Positions 8,478 through 16,633 are shown, numbered from the stretch's first letter. The stretch: DNA of 35,061 nucleotides from Pokkaliibacter plantistimulans (GCF_003194385.1 NZ_LAPT01000018.1:1-35061); one strand, 5' to 3'. Numbers and translations are program-made. Notes: a model not told the origin generated them from the letters alone.

Positions 8478-9347
8478 GTGTCCAACACCTATCAGGTTTT
8501 CCAGAACCTGCAGCAGCACAAGACACAGTTGATCGACACCACACATCTGGATAACGGTGTCGGCCTCGCCTCATGGACCAACCATGACGATCTGGTCGTG
8601 GTCGATGAAGCCAACCATCACACCCTCAGCCTCTATGTGGCCGATGGTTATGAGTCTTACCTGAAAACCCCTCACGGCTGGCGCAATGGCGGCGCGCCTG
8701 ACCGCATGTGCCTGATGCCCCGGGGCTATGCTTCCACCTGGCATATCCGTGAAGCCCTGTCGTTTGTGCACTTCTACTTCACTGATGCCCATCTGCGCGA
8801 TATTGCCGAAAAAACCTGGGATAAAAGCCCGGCAGCCTTGAGCGTCGATGAACATATCTTTGCCGATGACCCGCAGATTGCCGCGCTGTATCGCCACTTT
8901 CTGCTGGCCAGCCACTGGCACGATCAGGCCGACCGCATGACCCTGAGCAGTGCCGCATCCCTGCTGCTCACCCATATTGTGCGTCACTACACCCAGTTTC
9001 AGTGGCAGCCGCTGCACAGCCGTGGCGGCCTGTCGCCCTATCAGCTGTCACGGGTCAAAGCCTATATCGATGCTCACCTTGATCAGCCACTGCAACTGGC
9101 AGAGCTGGCCGAACAGACCCATCTCAGCGAGTACCACTTTGCCCGCATGTTCAAGCAGAGTCAGGGCATGGCCCCGCACCAGTACGTCATGCAACAGCGT
9201 CTTCTGCGCGCCGAGCAATTACTCCGTCATTCCAGCCTGCCGCTGACCGATATTGCCCAGCAGTGCGGCTTCAGTTCATCCAGCCATTTCACCAACCGCT
9301 TCCGTCAGATGAAAGGCGTAGTGCCCTCCAGCCTGCGTAAAACCTGA
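8478..9347 (+). CDS. AraC-family transcriptional regulator
   Basis: This 289-residue regulator has a cupin-like N-terminal sensing half (about residues 1-180, including YVADGYESYLKTPHGWRNGG) and a C-terminal AraC DNA-binding half with two helix-turn-helix motifs (about 185-285). The first HTH is QPLQLAELAEQTHLSEYHFA and the second is LPLTDIAQQCGFSSSSHFTN, followed by the usual FRxxxGxxPSxxR ending. The start taken is the GTG at 8478, with GGAG seven bases upstream; the longer frame begins in leucine-rich sequence with no such site. The gene is divergent from the EamA exporter, with about 200 bases between the starts, so the exporter is its most likely target. The inducer is unknown. Confidence 0.9.
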   Translation: MSNTYQVFQNLQQHKTQLIDTTHLDNGVGLASWTNHDDLVVVDEANHHTLSLYVADGYESYLKTPHGWRNGGAPDRMCLMPRGYASTWHIREALSFVHFYFTDAHLRDIAEKTWDKSPAALSVDEHIFADDPQIAALYRHFLLASHWHDQADRMTLSSAASLLLTHIVRHYTQFQWQPLHSRGGLSPYQLSRVKAYIDAHLDQPLQLAELAEQTHLSEYHFARMFKQSQGMAPHQYVMQQRLLRAEQLLRHSSLPLTDIAQQCGFSSSSHFTNRFRQMKGVVPSSLRKT

Positions 9348-9386
9348 GTTCCGCGCTTCCGAGCATGGCCGGAACACAAGAAATGC

Positions 9387-9479
9387 CAGCGTGCAGGGCA
9401 GATCAACGAAGCCTTTGCGCGGCTGGAGAAAGGCGATGTGAAATATCGCTTCGTGGTGGATATGGCAACCCTGCAATAA
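9387..9479 (+). pseudogene. C-terminal fragment of a zinc alcohol dehydrogenase
   Basis: About 27 codons read GQINEAFARLEKGDVKYRF, then VVDMATLQ and a TAA at 9477-9479. This is the typical end of NAD(P)-dependent zinc alcohol dehydrogenases of the AdhP/YahK type. No catalytic or nucleotide-binding part is present, and there is no start. The fragment lies between the AraC gene and a terminator, so it looks like the end of a deleted gene whose terminator survived. Confidence 0.7.
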
Positions 9480-9497
9480 CACCAGCGTCAAAAACAG

Positions 9498-9531
9498 AAA
9501 CGGGCTGGTGCGTTGGCACCAGCCCGTTTTT
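9498..9531. terminator. Bidirectional intrinsic terminator
   Basis: A perfect 14-bp stem (AAACGGGCTGGTGC at 9498-9511 with its complement at 9516-9529) has a 4-base GTTG loop. T-rich sequence follows on the plus strand and A-rich sequence precedes it, so it can work both ways between the AraC/ADH-remnant side and the convergent membrane-protein gene. Confidence 0.9.
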
Positions 9532-9577
9532 GTTTACCCAGCGGCGTTAACCTGTGCACCTTACCCGTGCGTTGCCG

Positions 9578-9910
9578 TCAGCCACCCTGACCGTGATCGA
9601 GTGCACCGTAATACTGGCTGTCCAGCATGGCAAAGGCCAGCACCAGCGCCGCACAGACCAGCACCGCAGCGAGCAGGCGCAGGGCCACGGGTTTGTGCCT
9701 GGCGGTCCGCCCCAGCATCAGGCTGTATCCCATCAGCAGCAGGCCAGGTACCGCAAAGTAGTAGTAGAGGCTACGTACTGCGGCGGCGTAATCGCTCACA
9801 TAGCCATCCGGGCCGCCGGTGAAATAGGCGTACTGGCTGTAGCCAAAGGCCAGCAGCAGAAGCACCAGCAGGCTCAGGGCATAAGACAATGCAGAGGCGA
9901 TTTTCATCAT
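9578..9910 (-). CDS. Small multi-spanning membrane protein, unknown function
   Basis: This 110-residue hydrophobic protein is not recognised. Three or four membrane segments are visible at about residues 7-25, 46-62 and 76-97. Between the first two lies a short polar loop, FTGGPDGYVSDYAAAVRSLY. The start (ATGATGAAAATC) has GGAG eight bases upstream, and codon use looks like that of a normal gene. It is 39 bases downstream of the unrecognised 292-residue gene on the same strand and may be cotranscribed with it. Its 3' end faces the bidirectional terminator. No catalytic motif is seen. Confidence 0.7.
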   Translation of the reverse strand: MMKIASALSYALSLLVLLLLAFGYSQYAYFTGGPDGYVSDYAAAVRSLYYYFAVPGLLLMGYSLMLGRTARHKPVALRLLAAVLVCAALVLAFAMLDSQYYGALDHGQGG

Positions 9911-9949
9911 TGTTACTCCATACCAAAAAGTGTCAGGCAGCGTTATCTG

Positions 9950-10828
9950 TCAACTGGTGGGCGCGACGACCGTGCGCTCAACCACACCCCGTGTCACCAG
10001 CGGCGCATAGCCGAACTGATGCTGCAGCTGCCACCAGGCAGTAATGCCTCTGGCCGCATCGGAAATGTTGTAACTGCTGGAGGCGCCGAACTCGACCAGA
10101 TCATCGTCGTCCAGCCCGAATACATCATAAAAGACGTACTTGAGCTTCATCTGATAGCGCTGCTCATCGGTCGATACGCGGTAATCCGTGGCGATCACGT
10201 AGGCATACTGGAAGCCGTTGATCATCAGCCCCAGCCCGTTACCGAAATCGCCTGTGCCGAGCACCTTGTTGCCGAGATTGACAGCAGGCACCGCCAGATC
10301 CGTCAGGGTTTTCATCTGGTTGATGTCCCATCCGGCGCTTTTCAGCGCCTGATGAATGCGCACCTTGCCGGCTGAGCGATGGGCCGAATTGGGGGCCGAT
10401 ACCGCCGCGTCGCAGAAATAGCTGATATTGCTATGCCGCGACAGCGCGGTGTTGAGCGCCGCATCGGCAAAGATACGCACTGAATCCTTCCCGGTGAGGA
10501 AGTCTTCCACCAGTCGTCTGGCCATGCCCGACTGATCATTGCTGGCAAACTCATCCAGCAGTTCCCGCACCTGAGGGATCAGATCACTTTCCTTGACGCC
10601 CACGGTACGTCCACCGGAAACAGCATTGCCGGGCAGACACATGGACGGGGTTGTTACCGTGCCCTTGAAGCCATAGGTGATGTCCTGACCATAGCGCGGC
10701 ACATAGCCTGCAGGCAGTTCATAGGTATCGGGGAAGGGATAGGTCGGCTTCAGGTATTTGTCCTGAGCGATGGCAACGACTTTGGGGGCACGCAATAGAT
10801 TGGGGGATTGAGCGAGGGACGTAGACAC
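9950..10828 (-). CDS. Unrecognised 292-residue protein, possibly DUF3289-like
   Basis: This soluble protein of 292 residues has no signal peptide or membrane segment. It starts at GTG with AGGAAAG eight bases upstream. The N-terminal 60 residues are proline- and tyrosine-rich (PTYPFPDTYELPAGYVPRYG), which may mean a loosely structured linker. The C-terminal half contains YVFYDVFGLDDDDLVEFG and, near the end, WWQLQHQFGYAPLVTRG. That arrangement (FGLDxDD followed by a W-x-LQH-x-FGY-x-P ending) resembles from memory the DUF3289 family, found in enterobacterial proteins sometimes associated with type VI secretion or polymorphic toxins. This is a resemblance, not a proven match. No VgrG, Hcp or immunity gene is recognisable nearby, although the 110-residue membrane protein just downstream could be examined as a partner. 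The function is unknown. Confidence 0.6.
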   Translation of the reverse strand: MSTSLAQSPNLLRAPKVVAIAQDKYLKPTYPFPDTYELPAGYVPRYGQDITYGFKGTVTTPSMCLPGNAVSGGRTVGVKESDLIPQVRELLDEFASNDQSGMARRLVEDFLTGKDSVRIFADAALNTALSRHSNISYFCDAAVSAPNSAHRSAGKVRIHQALKSAGWDINQMKTLTDLAVPAVNLGNKVLGTGDFGNGLGLMINGFQYAYVIATDYRVSTDEQRYQMKLKYVFYDVFGLDDDDLVEFGASSSYNISDAARGITAWWQLQHQFGYAPLVTRGVVERTVVAPTS

Positions 10829-11040
10829 GTGTACTTTCCTTTCTTTCCGTTGAAAGACAACGACCAGTCATTGGTCGCTACAGCGTCCTTGTATGCTTGA
10901 GCAAAGTAGTTCAGCTGACCGAAACAGCCCGGTATCGTGCAGCCGGACCCTGTTTCGACAGGGCCAAAACTATGGCTGCTCACTTCGTCGATGTCAAACC
11001 AGAGACCTGCACAGACGCACAGCAGATCGTGAGCACGCCC
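10829..11040 (-). other. Open frame in register with the aidB stop, no clear gene
   Basis: Downstream of the aidB TAG the same frame stays open for nearly 100 codons and overlaps the start of the next gene. It reads protein-like in part (GPVETGSGCTIPGCFGQLNY, KDAVATNDWSLSFNGKKGK). A GTG at 10983 could start it but has no ribosome-binding site. A dyad, CGACCA/TGGTCG, lies at 10861-10877. It may be decayed coding sequence, the lost beginning of the 292-residue gene, or chance. Confidence 0.3.
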
Positions 11041-12687
11041 CTACACCTTGCCACGCTGAATAATGGCCTGCACGTCCACCCCTTCCGGCAAGGTGCCGTA
11101 CTGGGTATGGCATTCGCCATTCAGGCGTGACAGCAGATAGCCTTCGGTCACACTCTTGTCGCCATAGCGAAGCAGCAGGCTGGCCTGCCACAAACGCGCC
11201 ATCTGCTCCACCAGCATCCGCGCCCGGTAGGGCAGATTATCCTGATGCTGCAGCTGTGCATGCAGACGGGTCAGGGCTTCATCATAGTGAGGGTCCATCC
11301 CCTCGGTCAGGCGCAGCTCGTCTAGCAATGCCTCCAGCGCTTCCGGCGCTTTCTGCATGGTGCGTAGCACGTCAAGGCACTGCACATTGCCGCTGCCTTC
11401 CCAGATGGCGTTAACCGGAGCCTCGCGATACAGACGCGGCATGATGGAATCCTCCATCACGCCACTGCCACCGATACATTCCATAGCTTCCACCGCATGG
11501 GCCGCCACCTGCTTGCAGTTCCAGAACTTGCCAATGGCGGTGCCGATACGAAACAGCGCGCGGGCCTCGGCAGCATCACGACTCTGCTCCAGCACCTGTG
11601 CCAGTCGCATGGCCAGCAGCATGGCCGCTTCGCTCTCGATCAGCAGGTCGGCCAGCACATTCTGCATCAGCGGCTGTTTGATCAGCAGCGCTCCAAAGGC
11701 CATGCGCTGCCCGCAGTGGTGCAGTGCCTGCACGACCGCCTGACGCATCCCGCCTGCAGACGCCGTCGCGCAGTCAAAGCGGGTCAGGGCGACCATCTCC
11801 AGAATGGTATTGACCCCTCTGCCCTCTTCGCCCACCAGCCAGCCAAAAGCACCGCGAAACTCCACCTCGCTGGACGCGTTGGAGACATTACCCATCTTGT
11901 TTTTCAGACGCTGAATAAAGAGCTGGTTCTTACTGCCGTCCGGGCGCCAGCGCGGCACCAGAAAGCAGGACAACCCCGAGCCGGTTTGCGCCAGCACCAG
12001 AAAGCCATCGCACATCGGTGCCGACATAAAGAACTTGTGCCCCACCAGCTCATAGCCGCCGTACACCGGTACCGCATGCGTGGTGTTGGCGCGCACATCG
12101 GAGCCGCCCTGCTTTTCCGTCATAGCCATGCCAATGGTGGCGCCCTGCTTACTGGCCAGCGGCAGATCACGCGGATCGTACTGACTCGACAGTATCTTCG
12201 GCAGCCAGTGCTGGGCGATAAACGGCTGCTGCCGGAGTACGGGCACTGACGCGAAGGTCATAGTGATCGGGCAGCCATGGCCCGCGTCCACCTGTGCCTG
12301 CATATAGATCATCGCGGCGCGCTGAATATGCGCCCCCGCGGTTGCGTGCTTCCACGGCAGTGCATGCAGCTCATGGCTGATCGCCTGCTGCATCAGCGCA
12401 TGATAGGACGGGTGATACTCCACCTGATCGACCCGGTGGCCAAAGCGGTCATGGCTGTGAAATACCGGCCTGTGCTCATTGGCGAGAAAGCCATGGCTGA
12501 TCATGGTCGCTGAACCCGACTCGGCGCCGAACAGTTTCAGCTGATGATGATCCGGTCGCGCTGCCAGCGCACTGACCGCCTGCTGCAGCGCATGATCACT
12601 GGTGTAAAGGTTGTAGTCAGTCAGATGACTGGCCACGTTGAAGACCTTATGGGTATCAGCGTGGAGGGAGGGCGCCTTGGTATCCAT
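11041..12687 (-). CDS. aidB: AidB-type acyl-CoA dehydrogenase
   Basis: This 548-residue protein is close to the 541 residues of E. coli AidB, a flavoprotein of the acyl-CoA dehydrogenase superfamily. AidB is induced in adaptation to alkylation stress and binds DNA; its substrate is unsettled. Family signatures are IGMAMTEKQGGSDVRANTTH (flavin and substrate side) and FFMSAPMCDGFLVLAQTGSG. Near the C-terminus are MECIGGSGVMEDSIMPRLYR and EAPVNAIWEGSGNVQCLDVL. The start at 12687 (ATGGATACC) has AGGAG upstream; the longer frame lacks conserved residues. It is a single gene. The upstream gap is shared divergently with the DUF2383 gene and shows no sure Ada box. Identification is firm at family level; the DNA-repair role is by analogy. 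Confidence 0.92.
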   Translation of the reverse strand: MDTKAPSLHADTHKVFNVASHLTDYNLYTSDHALQQAVSALAARPDHHQLKLFGAESGSATMISHGFLANEHRPVFHSHDRFGHRVDQVEYHPSYHALMQQAISHELHALPWKHATAGAHIQRAAMIYMQAQVDAGHGCPITMTFASVPVLRQQPFIAQHWLPKILSSQYDPRDLPLASKQGATIGMAMTEKQGGSDVRANTTHAVPVYGGYELVGHKFFMSAPMCDGFLVLAQTGSGLSCFLVPRWRPDGSKNQLFIQRLKNKMGNVSNASSEVEFRGAFGWLVGEEGRGVNTILEMVALTRFDCATASAGGMRQAVVQALHHCGQRMAFGALLIKQPLMQNVLADLLIESEAAMLLAMRLAQVLEQSRDAAEARALFRIGTAIGKFWNCKQVAAHAVEAMECIGGSGVMEDSIMPRLYREAPVNAIWEGSGNVQCLDVLRTMQKAPEALEALLDELRLTEGMDPHYDEALTRLHAQLQHQDNLPYRARMLVEQMARLWQASLLLRYGDKSVTEGYLLSRLNGECHTQYGTLPEGVDVQAIIQRGKV

Positions 12688-13163
12688 TAATGTGCTCCTG
12701 CGACCTGGAACGTGCTCACGCACTTCTCGGCGGTGATCGGACGACATCATTTGTCTCAGATTAGTCTGATGGCGTCGGGATGCCATTTTGCAAAGCACCC
12801 CCAGAGGCTTATCGGTGCAGTGTTGAGGTTTATCCGGCCTGATCCAGATCATCGTCTGGCATCGGCACAGGCGTAGTATCTGCCTGAGATTGAGTTCACA
12901 AGTTCGAAATAACGACAGAGCCACTCTGGCAACGGACGGGGATGACGCGCGACAGGCAGGTAATCGCTGGGATTAGAAAGTCTCTTCCAGCGCCATCATC
13001 GCGCCCCTGTAAAAAGTCTGTTTACAGGGCTACATGTAGACATAGCTGGACGGCAATATCGGGAGGATAAGCCGTGATCTGGTGGCAGGAAGCCAGTGGC
13101 AGTCGATAACCATAGTGACAGTCCATGACTCCCGCGCGGGAGATACGTCAGGAGAGACTCATC
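12688..13163. promoter_or_regulatory. Divergent aidB/DUF2383 control region with hairpins and a possible 11-codon leader
   Basis: No gene of normal size is seen. It holds a 9-bp-stem hairpin (CCCTGTAAA at 13005-13013 with TTTACAGGG at 13021-13029), immediately followed by the palindrome CTACATGTAG (13030-13039). Next is an 11-codon GTG frame (13074-13109, MIWWQEASGSR) with a strong GGGAGG site eight bases upstream. A perfect 14-bp palindrome, CTCCCGCGCGGGAG (13129-13142), sits just before the DUF2383 ribosome-binding site. These elements could control the DUF2383 gene. Confidence 0.45.
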
Positions 13164-13637
13164 ATGCTAGACAAAACCCTTACTGAGAACGATGCCCAGG
13201 CTATTTCACGCTTTGTCGCCGCCTGCGAAGACGGCAAACGGTTCTATACCCATGCGGCCAAGGAAGTGACAGAGCGAGATTTACGCGCTCTTTTTCTCGA
13301 TCAGGCCACCGTGCGCGAAGAAGTAGAAAACGTGTTGTCCCCGGAATACGAAAAGCGCATGGGTAAACCGCTGAAACACAAGCACACGCTGGAAGGCAAA
13401 TTGACCGAGTGGTACGCCGATCTGAAAGTCGCCTTTCTCGATCCGGCCAAAAGCAATTACGTGCTGGTTGAACAACTGGAAGAAGCGGAAGAACGCACGC
13501 TGGTGGAAATGCAGAAAGCCATTCACGCCGTCAATGATCATCCGCTGAAAAACCAGATGAATGAACTGCTGACCAAGATGATCAAAAGCCAGCAGGATAT
13601 TCTGCAGTACAAGGAAGCCATGCGCGCCGCGTCGTAA
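13164..13637 (+). CDS. DUF2383 (PA2169-type) four-helix protein
   Basis: This 157-residue, highly charged, all-helical cytoplasmic protein resembles the DUF2383/PA2169 family, a ferritin-like four-helix-bundle group often tied to stress or stationary phase. Two helical repeats are visible: TLTENDAQAISRFVAACEDG onward, including the conserved YTHAAKEVTERDLRALF, and YVLVEQLEEAEERTLVEMQK onward to the tail. E and H residues spaced as in these bundles could bind metal, but I cannot prove a site. The start at 13164 is chosen because AGGAGA lies just upstream; a start 39 bases earlier would fall within the 14-bp palindrome. It ends just before the convergent DUF2809 gene, and a hairpin (13668-13675 with 13688-13695) overlaps the two ends. 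Confidence 0.85.
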   Translation: MLDKTLTENDAQAISRFVAACEDGKRFYTHAAKEVTERDLRALFLDQATVREEVENVLSPEYEKRMGKPLKHKHTLEGKLTEWYADLKVAFLDPAKSNYVLVEQLEEAEERTLVEMQKAIHAVNDHPLKNQMNELLTKMIKSQQDILQYKEAMRAAS

Positions 13638-13678
13638 TTCAACGGCCGGGCTTCATAGAACTGTGCGGGGCAACGCCA

Positions 13679-14065
13679 TCAGTGGTCCGTTGCCCTGCCG
13701 CTTCGCACCAGCAGAATCAACACCCCGCCGAGGGTGTAGGCCAGCAAATCCATCACATCAAAGGTGGAGCCAATGACGATGCGCGCCAGCCGGTAATGCT
13801 CCAGCCCCAGCAGTGACACCAGATGAAAGTACTGGCCAGCTTCGATGGCATAAGCAAACAACAGCGCACCAATAACCAGCGTACGATCACGCAAGGCCAG
13901 AAAGGTTCTGGCGATATAAAACAGCAATACGATCACCAGCACATCGCCAATAAAAGGCCGAATAAGCTGATCATGGATATAACGGGCAATAGCGACTTCC
14001 ACCAGAAACCAGAATATCGCCCAAAAGAAGCAATTCCGGTTAAACGTTAACCTGAAAAAATCCAT
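13679..14065 (-). CDS. DUF2809 small membrane protein
   Basis: This 128-residue inner-membrane protein has about four hydrophobic helices: FWAIFWFLVEVAIA, DVLVIVLLFYIARTFL, TLVIGALLFAYAIEAGQYF and a final LLAYTLGGVLILLV. Conserved DUF2809 features are the RPFIGDVLVIVLLFY and FAYAIEAGQYFHLVSLLGL stretches and the GSTFDVMDLLAYTLG ending. The start has AGGAG nine bases upstream (CAGGAGTGTTATTAAATGG). The family has no known biochemical role; it is usually predicted to be a VanZ-like membrane protein. It is convergent with DUF2383 and otherwise alone. Confidence 0.88.
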   Translation of the reverse strand: MDFFRLTFNRNCFFWAIFWFLVEVAIARYIHDQLIRPFIGDVLVIVLLFYIARTFLALRDRTLVIGALLFAYAIEAGQYFHLVSLLGLEHYRLARIVIGSTFDVMDLLAYTLGGVLILLVRSGRATDH

Positions 14066-14468
14066 TTAATAACACTCCTGCAAAGTAACGAATTGCCATT
14101 CACTGATTAATTACATGCTTTTAAACATGCAGGCTCCAACCTTCGGCCAAAAACCTGAAACGCTGTCCAGCCCCCGACTTTACAAGCTTTCCGGCAGATC
14201 AGCCTGGTCATATTCCAGCCAATTGCCGGACGCTATTTCAGTCATCCTCTGACACCTTTACCGAACGCTGAAAAATTAATCGTTCGTATAACCCTATCCC
14301 TGACGGCTGAGCCGCCCCCCATCTCGCATCGGGTTGTAGCAATCAAGGAACAATTTGTAGATTGCCGTTTTTTACTACGAAAGAATGAGGCGGCAGCTTA
14401 TCGCAACTCAATACAATGGCAGCCTTCCACGCTTTCAAATCTATGTGTGTTTTCTGAGCAATCACTAT
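14066..14468. other. Gene-free stretch upstream of the CoA-transferase
   Basis: About 400 bases, AT-richer than the surroundings, without a supported gene. A short dyad CATG-CTTTTAAA-CATG is near 14115-14130. Promoters for the divergent DUF2809 and CoA-transferase genes must lie here or in the following repeats, but no confident -35/-10 pair can be named. Confidence 0.45.
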
Positions 14469-14513
14469 CCACTAAACAACTTTCCACTAAACAACTTTCC
14501 ACTAAACAACTTT
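14469..14513 (+). repeat. 15-bp tandem repeat, three perfect copies, in the CoA-transferase leader
   Basis: CCACTAAACAACTTT occurs at 14469-14483, 14484-14498 and 14499-14513, followed by a shortened CCAATAAA copy. The array ends about 40 bases before the predicted start at 14553. Its period keeps the upstream reading frame open, where it would read as repeated LNNFP, so a longer N-terminus is formally possible. More likely it is an untranslated or operator array. Confidence 0.9.
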
Positions 14514-14552
14514 CCAATAAATGGACTGTCTGCTAACGACGGAGTGCCTCTC

Positions 14553-16064
14553 ATGTCAGCGTCTTCTCGCATCCGTAATCCTGAGCTTCTGCAGCGCCTG
14601 ATGAGCGCCGAAGCGGCTGCAGCTCTGATTCCCAATGGTGCCGTAGTGGGAATGAGTGGATTTACCGGAGCCGGGTATCCCAAGGCTATTCCGACTGCCC
14701 TTGCCCATCGTATTCGTGACCTCAATGGGCAGGGCGAAAAGTTCCGCATCAGCATCTGGACCGGTGCTTCCACCGCTCCCGAGCTGGATGGTGTGCTGGC
14801 AGAAGTGGACGGCATTGAAATGCGTCTGCCATTCCAGTCCGACCCCATCTGCCGCCAGCGTATCAACGATGGCCGCATGGACTATATCGATATTCACCTG
14901 TCTGAGGTATCTCAGTACGCCTGGGCTGGCTTTCTTGGCAAGCTGGATCTGGCCGTGATTGAGGTGGCAGGCATTCTGGAAGATGGTCGTCTGATCCCCT
15001 CCTCTGCCGTCGGCAACAACAAGACCTGGATCGAGCAGGCCGACAAAATCATCATCGAAGTGAACGACAAGCAGAATGCCAAGCTCGAAGGCATGCACGA
15101 CATCTATTACGGCACCGCGCTTCCTCCCAACCGTAAACCGATCATGATCACCAGCCCGGCCGACCGTATCGGCGAGCAGTATCTGCACTGTCCGCTGGAC
15201 AAGGTTATCGGTGTAGTGGAAACCAGCGCGGCGGATCGCAACAGCCCCTTCACGCCGCCCGATGAGGTGTCCAAGCGTATTGCCGGACACATTCTGGAGT
15301 TCTTCGAGCGTGAGATTGCCGCTGGTCGCCTGCCCAAAGAACTGCTGCCGATCCAGTCCGGTGTCGGCAACATTCCCAACGCCGTGCTGGAAGGGCTGGA
15401 TGCTGGCCCCTACAAAAATCTGACTGCCTTCACCGAGGTGATTCAGGACGGCATGCTGAAGATGCTCAAATCCGGCACCCTCGGCGTGGCCTCGGCAACG
15501 GCGTTCTCCCTGAGCCCGGTCGCCATTGAAGAGCTGAACAACAATATCGACTTCTACCGAGAGCGCATCATCCTGCGCCAGCAGGACATCAGCAACCATC
15601 CGGAGCTGGCCCGCCGTCTGGGGGTAATTGCCATGAATGGCCTGATCGAGGCAGACATTTACGGCAACGTGAACTCCACCCATATCATGGGCAGCCGGAT
15701 GATGAACGGCATCGGTGGTTCAGGGGATTTCGCCCGCAATGGCTATCTGTCGATCTTCGTAACGCCCTCGACCGCCAAGAACGGCAGCATTTCAGCCATT
15801 GTGCCGATGGTGTCCCATGTCGATCACACCGAGCATGACGTCAAGATCATCGTCACCGAGCAGGGTCTGGCTGATCTGCGTGGTCTGTCACCCCGTCAGC
15901 GTGCCCACAAGATCATTCAGAACTGCGCCCACCCGGCGTACCGTGAGCGCTTGATGGATTACTTCGAGCGCGCCTGTGCCAGCGGTCGCGGTATGCATAC
16001 CCCACACCTGCTGGGCGAAGCACTGAGCTGGCATCAGCGTTATGAGGAAAACGGCCAGATGTAA
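14553..16064 (+). CDS. Succinyl-CoA:acetate CoA-transferase (acetyl-CoA hydrolase/transferase family)
   Basis: This 503-residue class I CoA-transferase moves CoA between acetate and succinate, feeding the TCA cycle or disposing of acetate as in the AarC/Cat1/ScpC group. The N-terminal domain contains GMSGFTGAGYPKAIP and IWTGASTAPELDG; the C-terminal domain contains the oxyanion-hole loop SGVGNIPNAVLEG. The catalytic glutamate is Glu295 in FTEVIQDGMLKML, almost the same position as Glu294 of AarC. The C-terminal region includes GSGDFARNGYLSIF and EQGLADLRGLSPRQRA. The start at 14553 has GGAG about ten bases upstream; the longer frame through the 15-bp repeats is less likely. The gene stands alone, closed by an intrinsic terminator. 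Substrate preference cannot be told from the sequence (propionyl-CoA is also possible). Confidence 0.93.
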   Translation: MSASSRIRNPELLQRLMSAEAAAALIPNGAVVGMSGFTGAGYPKAIPTALAHRIRDLNGQGEKFRISIWTGASTAPELDGVLAEVDGIEMRLPFQSDPICRQRINDGRMDYIDIHLSEVSQYAWAGFLGKLDLAVIEVAGILEDGRLIPSSAVGNNKTWIEQADKIIIEVNDKQNAKLEGMHDIYYGTALPPNRKPIMITSPADRIGEQYLHCPLDKVIGVVETSAADRNSPFTPPDEVSKRIAGHILEFFEREIAAGRLPKELLPIQSGVGNIPNAVLEGLDAGPYKNLTAFTEVIQDGMLKMLKSGTLGVASATAFSLSPVAIEELNNNIDFYRERIILRQQDISNHPELARRLGVIAMNGLIEADIYGNVNSTHIMGSRMMNGIGGSGDFARNGYLSIFVTPSTAKNGSISAIVPMVSHVDHTEHDVKIIVTEQGLADLRGLSPRQRAHKIIQNCAHPAYRERLMDYFERACASGRGMHTPHLLGEALSWHQRYEENGQM

Positions 16065-16097
16065 GGCGCTTGCGCTGTTGCATGACTGCCCATAAAC

Positions 16098-16133
16098 AAA
16101 ACCGGCTGCATCACTGCAGCCGGTTTTGTTTTT
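16098..16133. terminator. Intrinsic terminator between convergent genes
   Basis: A 13-bp stem (AAAACCGGCTGCA at 16098-16110 and its complement at 16115-16127) with a TCAC loop is followed by GTTTTT. It lies after the CoA-transferase and can also serve the convergent RraB-like gene. Confidence 0.9.
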
Positions 16134-16157
16134 AAACAGCGACCAGAACGACAGGCT

Positions 16158-16496
16158 TTACTGCTCAAAGCAGCCCCAGCCATCATTACGGCCTCCCAGC
16201 GGAGTCGCCACACGCTGCAACTCGGCCTCAAACGCGGTGATGGCGGCATGAGTGGGCAACATATGGGTGACGACGGTGACGTCCCAGGGCAGCTCAGGCA
16301 CATGGCCACTTTCATTGGCCACCACCTCATACCCTAGCTGGGCAAAGTGATCACCGAAGGCCTGCACCGCTTCGCGTGTGGCAAACACCACAGTGAATTC
16401 AAAATCTCTGGGTATGGCGAAGTTATCCCCGCTGTCGCGCATTCTGCGCAATACATCGCCGTTTTCATCATTGGGGAAATCTTCGCTTCTGAACAT
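16158..16496 (-). CDS. RraB-family protein (RNase E inhibitor-like)
   Basis: This 112-residue acidic cytoplasmic protein resembles RraB, which in E. coli binds RNase E and alters mRNA decay. The conserved path is FPNDENGDVLRRMRDSGDNF, then DFEFTVVFATREAVQAFGDH, GYEV, a WDVTVVTHM strand, and the terminal DGWGCFEQ that matches the DGWG ending of the family. The start at 16496 is chosen because homology begins there; the ribosome-binding site is poor, and 32 more upstream codons are open. E. coli RraB is about 138 residues with a longer acidic C-terminus, so this is a short family member and may not inhibit RNase E itself. It is divergent from an HD-domain gene. Confidence 0.78.
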   Translation of the reverse strand: MFRSEDFPNDENGDVLRRMRDSGDNFAIPRDFEFTVVFATREAVQAFGDHFAQLGYEVVANESGHVPELPWDVTVVTHMLPTHAAITAFEAELQRVATPLGGRNDGWGCFEQ

Positions 16497-16633
16497 GGGA
16501 CTGCCTGTGTACGCCGGAGCATGGGTGTGGGGGCATAGTGTGCCTGAACTCTGTGCAAGCGGCCATGGCTGATCTATGTTTGACAGCTGCAATCAGTCTA
16601 TTGGCAAGACAGAAAACATCACGTGAGTATGCA

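Noticed and set aside
16538-16633. Upstream extension of the HD-hydrolase gene from an ATG at 16538
   Set aside because: The extra 32 codons overlap the region opposite the start of the RraB-like gene and show no family conservation.
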